Both the position numbers and the translations under genes were made by a program. Shown here in pieces: positions 1 to 3,818 of a stretch of DNA of 5,283 nucleotides (position 1 is the stretch's first letter; the number at the start of each line of letters is the position of its first letter). Origin of the DNA: Flaviramulus sp. (GTDB lineage: Bacteria; Bacteroidota; Bacteroidia; Flavobacteriales; Flavobacteriaceae); assembly GCA_023255235.1 (NCBI GenBank), contig JALRJA010000157.1:1-5283 (forward strand). The letters are read 5' to 3'. The notes beneath the pieces are model-generated. The model was not told the origin of the DNA and ran no database searches. It saw only the letters and a program-made list of their open reading frames with translations.

Positions 1-96
1 TTTATGTATATCAAAAAACGAGAAATCGGAGAAATCCCAAGATATGAAATTATGCGTAGATATGCCTGTAATATGTTATTGCCTTGTATGAGATAA
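1..96 (+). CDS. Possible C-terminal fragment of an unrecognised protein (partial, enters from left edge)
   Basis: Frame 1 is open from the first base to a TAA at 94-96 and gives 31 codons. The C-terminal part reads GEIPRYEIMRRYACNMLLPC followed by Met-Arg, a mixed charged and hydrophobic tail that looks more protein-like than the other frames. I recognise no family. If real, the gene lies mostly left of the window and converges on the minus-strand peptidase gene. Two cautions apply. Frame 2 is also open, to 91, and a minus-strand frame starting with ATGATG at 104 runs off the left edge, so a 96-base open stretch proves little. A bulged hairpin about 30 nt after the stop (126-176) could mark the end of its transcript but has no T tract. 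Confidence 0.3.
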   Translation, partial: FMYIKKREIGEIPRYEIMRRYACNMLLPCMR

Positions 97-125
97 ACCA
101 TCATTTCAATTAGGCTCATATAGCA

Positions 126-176
126 ACTAAATAGTTGGAAATTAAAACAGGTTGATATTTAGTACCAACATTTAGT
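126..176. repeat. Bulged inverted repeat, three helical segments
   Basis: ACTAAAT at 126-132 pairs with ATTTAGT at 170-176. After one bulged A (133), GTTGG at 134-138 pairs with CCAAC at 165-169. AAAT at 139-142 can then pair with ATTT at 157-160 if 161-164 bulge out, leaving a 14-nt loop. That makes 16 pairs. ATTTAGTA is also directly repeated (157-164 and 170-177), so the structure has an alternative register, and CAACTA/TAGTTG (124-137) competes with it. No T tract follows on either strand, so I do not call it a terminator. Its position about 30 nt after the putative left-edge stop codon is compatible with a 3' end structure. Confidence 0.5.
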
Positions 177-233
177 AGTAATTTATTAATAAGGTAGGAT
201 GATTTCTTGTAATAAAGTATATTAGAAAACATT

Positions 234-250
234 ATAGAAATGGTTTCTAT
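234..250. repeat. Short perfect inverted repeat (7 bp, 3-nt loop)
   Basis: ATAGAAA at 234-240 is followed by TGG and then by its exact reverse complement TTTCTAT at 244-250. No T tract follows on either strand. In A+T-rich DNA a stem of this size can arise by chance. It lies just upstream of a purine-rich GAGAGGAGAG stretch (254-263). Confidence 0.4.
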
Positions 251-442
251 TGTGAGAGGAGAGTATGTATTTTGCATGTATTTTAATTTTAAGATGTAGT
301 CATTAAGCCCTAGGTTTTGTTATTTTATAGTGTTATAATTTGATTTTTTATTCAGCAATATTATAAATATTTATTGAATAAGCCAAGCCTTTTTTTTGTA
401 ATAACAGGCGCTACAAGCCTAATAAGTGTTAAGTTTTGTTAA

Positions 443-462
443 AAAAGAAGCTGTGTTCTTTT
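443..462 (-). repeat. Small hairpin with T-rich minus-strand tail
   Basis: AAAAGAA (443-449) and TTCTTTT (456-462) are perfect inverted arms around GCTGTG. Read on the minus strand, the second arm runs into additional T residues (complement of 441-442), giving six in a row, which resembles a very weak intrinsic terminator. The stem has only one G-C pair, and it is about 240 nt beyond the peptidase stop codon, so any terminator role would be as a backup. Confidence 0.3.
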
Positions 463-464
463 AA

Positions 465-580
465 TTAAGCTATTTACGGGGTTTTATGTAAATTACTTAT
501 GGTTAAAAATGATTTGATAGTGACAAAAAGTTAGAAAATCAAATCATTATATTGGCAACATCATTATTTAAATAGCTTGA
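465..580. repeat. Nested pair of long inverted repeats
   Basis: The outer arms are AAGCTATTTA (467-476) and TAAATAGCTT (569-578), ten perfect base pairs, which could extend by a T-G wobble and a T-A pair to 465/580. Nested within them are AATGATTTGAT (508-518) and ATCAAATCATT (538-548), eleven perfect pairs around a 19-nt loop. The 31-nt and 20-nt spacers between the two stems show no obvious pairing. On the minus strand the inner stem is followed by a T run (complement of 505-509). The element lies 125-240 nt downstream of the peptidase stop codon. It may be a 3' untranslated structure, a small RNA or a short repeat element; no coding role is evident. Confidence 0.6.
505..548 (-). terminator. 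Candidate weak intrinsic terminator for the M14 peptidase transcript
   Basis: On the minus strand the 11-bp perfect stem (arms 548-538 and 518-508) is followed by a run of five T (complement of 505-509, partly inside the stem). This is the longest perfect stem with a T tail downstream of the peptidase gene, about 157 nt after its stop. Weak points are the A+T-rich stem with only two G-C pairs and the 19-nt loop. The smaller palindrome at 609-622 is a competing candidate nearer the gene. Confidence 0.3.
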
Positions 581-600
581 ATAACAGAATACTTACAGAT

Positions 601-622
601 AATTAAAATAAGCTATAGCTTA
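601..622 (-). repeat. 14-bp perfect palindrome with T-rich minus-strand tail
   Basis: TAAGCTATAGCTTA at 609-622 is its own reverse complement. As RNA it forms a 5-bp stem with a TATA loop, and on the minus strand it is followed by TTTTAATT (complement of 601-608). It lies 83 nt past the peptidase stop codon, so it is an alternative weak transcript end. Its half-site AAGCTAT also occurs in both arms of the outer inverted repeat at 467-476 and 569-578, so four copies of the heptamer, in both orientations, lie within 155 bp. A protein-binding palindrome is another possibility. Confidence 0.45.
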
Positions 623-704
623 CAGTTTTAGCTACACGCAAATTTTGTTTTTTTATGTTATTTAATAAACGACCAGCAAAAGTTTGGCTTTGACGCTATT
701 ATGT

Positions 705-3215
705 TTAAAATTCTTCTCTAAAAAAAATGGCGTTCATAAGTAGTTTATTAGTGCCATACCAAAAGCCTCTAAAGTTTGTATTGTCTGTAAATACAACCAC
801 GTTTCCTTTGCTTAATTTTTTTATTTGTAAAGGTACTGTTTCAGATAAAGCCTCTAAGTTTGGTTTTGAAATATAACCGCTTAAGAGTGGGTTTTTTGTA
901 TATTGAATAGGGTTGTTATAGCTTATAGAGTCTTTTTTTATAAAAACCCTTGTATTTCTAAATACTGATATTTTATCATTTTTATAGCCAAAATTTATAG
1001 GGTGTGATCTATCTATTTTTGCTTCAAAAATAGCACCACCTATTTCTTGAGCTCCTTTAAAATCAGATTTTTGTTCAAAAGTTATATTTTTTGCAGGAAC
1101 GTTTGTTTCTACTAGCTCAAGTTTAATAAATTCTTTTTCTTTTAGCCATTTTATGGTATTTCTGTATGCTATGAGTGTGCCACCATTTTTTGTCCATTCT
1201 TTAAGCTTTTGGGTATTAGATTGGTTTAAAGCTCTTGAGTTAGGTATAATAATGACATTATAGCGGTTTAAATTTGCACTTTCTATACTTTTGGTATCTA
1301 GTTTGGTTACTGTGATATTATACTGTGTATCAAACAAATGCCATATTTCACCAGCGTCATAAGATGTGATATTATCACCTACTAAAAGTGCGATATTGGG
1401 TTTGTTTAAAGTTTTAAAATTTTGACTACCTAAATCAATTCCTTCTGTTAAACCAGTATTTACAGCATCAATTGGTATATGGCTTTCTGTAGCTAGTTCA
1501 CTTAAATAGTTATACAAATTGCTGGTATTTAATTTTTGATTTTGAACAGGAATCATAAGCGTTCCGTAGTCATAATCTTTTCCATTTATACTAAATTGTT
1601 TTAAAGCAACTTTTACACGAATGTCTTTGTTTAGTAATTGATTTAGAATTTTGGGAGAATAATATTCGTGCCATTCCATTAAATAAGCATAATTGCTAGC
1701 TGCTGAAACGCTGCCATTTTTCAGTTTTAAATTAACAACTTCATCACCTAAATAAGTTGTTGACACATTTTCTGAATAGTCTAAATTAAATGCCAAAGGA
1801 AAAGACCATGCCGAAATATCATAAAAAAGGCTATCTTGAAAAGTTGTTCGTTTTTCAAACATGGCATTAATTAAACGTATATTTTTTTGATTTTTAGGAA
1901 CTATATAACTGTAGCCCTTTTTAAAACGCTTATTATCAACAGTAAAATCATTTTTAATTTCATGAAATTTAATATTGTGTCTTTTAAGAATGTCTGCAAG
2001 ATGGTATGTTCTTGCAGCATCTTTTTCATCACCAAAAACAATAGCTTTGTTGCTTTCTTTATTGGCTTCCAATAGTGCATTTTTATAAAAATGGTGTTGG
2101 TATTTTAAAATATCAATACGCATTTCTTTGGCTGCTTCTAGCGTAGATAAAGCCGTTGTGAATTGGTTTTTTATAGTAAAAGGAAATGTTAACAGGCCAT
2201 TATCACTTTCTTGAATATGACCTCTAGAGCTTGCTTGCTCAAATAAAATACCTATACCGCCATTTATATCTGGAAATGTAGAGCCTTTGCCGTAATAAAA
2301 ATCATCAAAGCTTTCTTGTGTATAATAAAGCGAGCCAATTTTATTGAGTGCTTTGGCATGAAAGTCACCAATATGTTTAGTTAATTCTTGATTTAATTTT
2401 GGTGTTAAAGGATGTGTTCTAGAAGGAATTCCCGGTTGAAAGAAAAAGGTTGCGTTTGTACCCATTTCATGATGGTCTGTTAGTATATTTGGTAACCAAT
2501 TATGATAGGTTGTAATTCTAGCTCTAGATTCTGGTAATTGAACAGGCAGCCAATCTCTATTCATATCAAACCAGTAGTGGTTTGTTCTTCCTCCTGGCCA
2601 AACTTCATGATATTCTCTATCATTTGGGTCTGGATTTAAATGTATGCTTTTATTTGTATTTGCCCAATAAGAAAAACGTTGCAAACCGTCTGGATTAAAT
2701 GATGGGTCTAATAAAATTATGGTTTGGTTAAGTAAATTATTTATATAGTCACTTTCTGCAGCGGCTAAGTAATAGGCAAGTAATAAAGCAGCATTAGATC
2801 CACTGGGTTCGTTTCCATGTATTGAAAACCCTTGATAGACAACAATTGGCATGCTGTTTATATCTTTTACATTATTTCCATTAGTTGCTGCAATATGGTT
2901 ATTACGTATGTTATCTAAATTATTATGATTAGATTTTGAAGTTATTGTTAATAGCAACAGTGGTCTGTCTTCAAAAGTTTTACCTGTAATTTCTATTGAT
3001 ATTCTATCTGAAGCTTTTGCAAGTTCATGCATATACTGCACTAGTTTATCATGAGTAACATGCCATTCACCAACTTGATGCCCAATTATACTTTCGGGTG
3101 TTGGAATATTTTTATTATAAGAAACATCTTGGGGAAGATAATAGGATGCATCTACAGTATTTTGTGATGTCATTATAAAAGAACTAAGTAGGCAAATTAG
3201 AGAAAGTCGTATCAT
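705..3215 (-). CDS. Secreted M14-family zinc carboxypeptidase with C-terminal GATase-like domain
   Basis: This 836-residue protein probably cleaves peptides as a zinc metallocarboxypeptidase in the periplasm or at the cell surface. Residues 1-18 (MIRLSLICLLSSFIMTSQ) form a signal peptide. The M14 domain spans about 40-360. Zinc ligands are H133 and E136 in HGNEPSG and H248 or H249 in DHHEMG. NPDG (174-177) and N219-R220 in DMNRDW match the substrate-binding Asn-Arg of carboxypeptidase A. E326 in ILFEQASSRG fits the general-base Glu. A middle region follows, then a Rossmann-like segment (about 607-735, IALLVGD, VIIIPNS, GGTLIAY) resembling class I glutamine amidotransferase folds, and a terminal FRGFWYGTNKL motif usual in this subfamily. 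No secretion tag or lipobox is seen. The frame extends to 3284, but that stretch contains the terminator of the preceding gene, so I chose ATG 3215, which follows an A-rich leader. Substrate is unknown. Confidence 0.95.
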   Translation of the reverse strand: MIRLSLICLLSSFIMTSQNTVDASYYLPQDVSYNKNIPTPESIIGHQVGEWHVTHDKLVQYMHELAKASDRISIEITGKTFEDRPLLLLTITSKSNHNNLDNIRNNHIAATNGNNVKDINSMPIVVYQGFSIHGNEPSGSNAALLLAYYLAAAESDYINNLLNQTIILLDPSFNPDGLQRFSYWANTNKSIHLNPDPNDREYHEVWPGGRTNHYWFDMNRDWLPVQLPESRARITTYHNWLPNILTDHHEMGTNATFFFQPGIPSRTHPLTPKLNQELTKHIGDFHAKALNKIGSLYYTQESFDDFYYGKGSTFPDINGGIGILFEQASSRGHIQESDNGLLTFPFTIKNQFTTALSTLEAAKEMRIDILKYQHHFYKNALLEANKESNKAIVFGDEKDAARTYHLADILKRHNIKFHEIKNDFTVDNKRFKKGYSYIVPKNQKNIRLINAMFEKRTTFQDSLFYDISAWSFPLAFNLDYSENVSTTYLGDEVVNLKLKNGSVSAASNYAYLMEWHEYYSPKILNQLLNKDIRVKVALKQFSINGKDYDYGTLMIPVQNQKLNTSNLYNYLSELATESHIPIDAVNTGLTEGIDLGSQNFKTLNKPNIALLVGDNITSYDAGEIWHLFDTQYNITVTKLDTKSIESANLNRYNVIIIPNSRALNQSNTQKLKEWTKNGGTLIAYRNTIKWLKEKEFIKLELVETNVPAKNITFEQKSDFKGAQEIGGAIFEAKIDRSHPINFGYKNDKISVFRNTRVFIKKDSISYNNPIQYTKNPLLSGYISKPNLEALSETVPLQIKKLSKGNVVVFTDNTNFRGFWYGTNKLLMNAIFFREEF

Positions 3216-3221
3216 CGTGTT

Positions 3222-3235
3222 TTGTTTTAAGTTTA
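3222..3235 (-). promoter_or_regulatory. A-rich 14-nt leader before the M14 peptidase start
   Basis: The minus strand reads TAAACTTAAAACAA, ending 6 nt before the ATG at 3215. The identical 14-mer lies 7 nt before the PUR gene start (3676-3689). There is no Shine-Dalgarno sequence. Flavobacteria commonly initiate on unstructured A-rich leaders, so this probably serves as the ribosome-loading region and supports the chosen start. Confidence 0.55.
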
Positions 3236-3268
3236 TAAATATAAAAAATCCGCTACATAAAAATGCAA
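3236..3268 (-). promoter_or_regulatory. Candidate Bacteroidota-type promoter for the M14 gene
   Basis: TATATTTA (3243-3236) matches the TAnnTTTG -7 consensus of Bacteroidota sigma ABfr at seven of eight positions. TTG at 3268-3266, 22 bp upstream, could be the -33 element. The transcript would begin around 3230 with a leader of roughly 15 nt. The promoter would overlap the upstream terminator, with the -33 triplet inside the stem. The final T-to-A mismatch and the A+T-rich context keep this tentative. Confidence 0.3.
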
Positions 3269-3275
3269 CGGATTT
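3243..3275 (-). terminator. Intrinsic terminator of the PUR gene
   Basis: Transcribed on the minus strand, 3275-3263 pairs with 3258-3246 to form a 13-bp stem with a UUUU loop (3262-3259), followed by a U tract (3248-3243). The core is AAATCCG/CGGATTT. Two pairs (3268-3253 and 3266-3255) are U-G wobbles only in minus-strand RNA and would be A-C mismatches in plus-strand RNA, and no T tract follows on the plus side. Orientation is therefore clear. The stem begins 25 nt after the PUR stop codon and lies wholly upstream of the peptidase start at 3215. Confidence 0.88.
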
Positions 3276-3299
3276 AAAAATCATATTCCGATTTATTTT

Positions 3300-3668
3300 T
3301 TAAATATCATCAAAATCAACATCTGTAAAGTTTTCAGGTGTTTTTTCATTAGTTTCTACTGCTTCAGAAAGTGTTTCACTTTCTTTTTTAAAGTCTTTTT
3401 GGTGACGTTCACTTATAACTTCATCGCCTTTTTCATTTACAATAAATGCAGTCATTTCAGATAGAATATCTTTAAATTCGGCAAAATCTTCTTTGTAAAT
3501 GTATATTTTGTGTTTTTTGTAGTGATAAGAACCATCATCATTGGTAAATTTTTTACTTTCTGTAATGGTCAAGTAATAATCATCTGCTTTTGTAGCTCTA
3601 ACATCAAAAAAATAGGTGCGTCTTCCTGCTCTTAATACTTTCGAAAAAATTTCCTCTTTCTCCATCAT
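3300..3668 (-). CDS. PUR-type DNA/RNA-binding protein (DUF3276 family)
   Basis: This 122-residue cytoplasmic protein belongs to the DUF3276 family, whose members share the PUR fold of eukaryotic Pur-alpha and bind single-stranded DNA or RNA. A single PUR repeat covers about residues 7-78: a basic patch (RAGRR, 13-17), beta strands (TYFFDVRAT 18-26, DYYLTITESKK 30-40, KHKIYIYKE 52-60) and an amphipathic helix (DFAEFKDILSEMTAFIV, 61-77). Residues from about 79 form a charged, acidic tail ending FTDVDFDDI that is probably disordered. A single repeat implies dimerisation, as known for bacterial PUR proteins. Two start codons in tandem (3668 and 3665) make the first residue uncertain by one. It lies 150 bp after the ABC exporter and ends at its own terminator. 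Its targets cannot be read from the sequence; regulation by RNA or DNA binding is inferred from the family. Confidence 0.95.
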   Translation of the reverse strand: MMEKEEIFSKVLRAGRRTYFFDVRATKADDYYLTITESKKFTNDDGSYHYKKHKIYIYKEDFAEFKDILSEMTAFIVNEKGDEVISERHQKDFKKESETLSEAVETNEKTPENFTDVDFDDI

Positions 3669-3675
3669 ATCATTA

Positions 3676-3689
3676 TTGTTTTAAGTTTA
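3676..3689 (-). promoter_or_regulatory. A-rich 14-nt leader before the PUR start
   Basis: The minus strand reads TAAACTTAAAACAA, 7 nt before the first ATG of the PUR gene (3668), with no Shine-Dalgarno sequence. It is identical to the element before the peptidase gene (3222-3235). Between it and the start sits an out-of-frame ATG-ATA-TGA (3673-3665) that overlaps the PUR start codon. Confidence 0.5.
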
Positions 3690-3711
3690 ATTTTTAATTG
3701 TGTTTAAAAAC

Positions 3712-3745
3712 CAAAAATCATAAAAAAACCAACACTAACCAACAA
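3712..3745 (-). promoter_or_regulatory. Candidate promoter for the PUR gene, with a direct repeat
   Basis: GATTTTTG (3719-3712) matches the TAnnTTTG -7 consensus at seven of eight positions. TTGTTG (3745-3740) lies 20 bp upstream as a possible -33 element. Transcription would start near 3705, giving a leader of about 37 nt. The same stretch carries TGTTGGT twice on the minus strand (3744-3738 and 3734-3728), spaced ten bases apart, which could be an operator on one face of the helix. Read-through from the ABC gene is also possible, because I find no convincing terminator in the 150-bp gap. Confidence 0.25.
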
Positions 3746-3760
3746 TTTTCCCATTTTCTT

Positions 3761-3800
3761 TTTAAATGATTGGTATTTAAATGCTTATCATGATACATTT
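3761..3800. repeat. Overlapping inverted and direct repeats in the ABC-PUR gap
   Basis: TTTAAAT (3761-3767) and ATTTAAA (3775-3781) are perfect inverted arms around a 7-nt loop. TTTAAATG also repeats directly at 3761-3768 and 3776-3783. The ten-base palindrome TATCATGATA follows at 3787-3796, flanked by AAATG and CATTT. No T tract follows on the minus strand, so none of these looks like a terminator for the ABC gene. Confidence 0.35.
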
Positions 3801-3818
3801 GAAGTAGTACTAAATTGC

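Larger units (their letters stand above)
97..704. other. 608-bp intergenic region without a convincing gene
   Basis: Every reading frame I followed here is short and interrupted, and the composition is strongly A+T-rich. I saw no tRNA T-loop signature and no rRNA or transposase remnant. The region lies downstream of the minus-strand peptidase gene and, if the left-edge fragment is real, between two convergent genes. What it does contain is secondary structure: inverted repeats at 126-176, 234-250, 443-462, 467-578 (nested) and 609-622, an eight-T run near 390-397, and direct repeats such as CTTACAG at 592-598 and 619-625. These could be transcript ends, a small structured RNA or a degenerate short repeat element. 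Confidence 0.7.

Noticed and set aside
1..104. Minus-strand frame starting ATGATG at 104 and running off the left edge
   Set aside because: It overlaps the plus-strand frame ending at 96, has no recognisable leader or promoter, and the residues visible are generic hydrophobic A+T-rich translation. It cannot be excluded from 100 bases.
380..397. Plus-strand T8 tract as an intrinsic terminator
   Set aside because: The bases just before the T run (AAGCCAAGCC) cannot form a hairpin.
399..437. Integron attC-like look (AATAACAGGCGCTACAAGCC with a later GTTAAGT)
   Set aside because: The GTTRRRY-like end has no complementary RYYYAAC partner, the inner arms do not pair beyond four bases, and there is no integrase or cassette context.
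1887..2075. 62-codon open frame on the plus strand
   Set aside because: It lies wholly antisense to the well-supported M14 gene, its product is a Phe/Ile-rich string with no family resemblance, and it has no promoter or leader of its own.
3144..3215. M14 protein as a lipoprotein through the Cys at residue 8
   Set aside because: The Cys is too close to the N-terminus and the preceding residues (SLI) do not form a lipobox; a standard signal peptide ending near SQ fits better.
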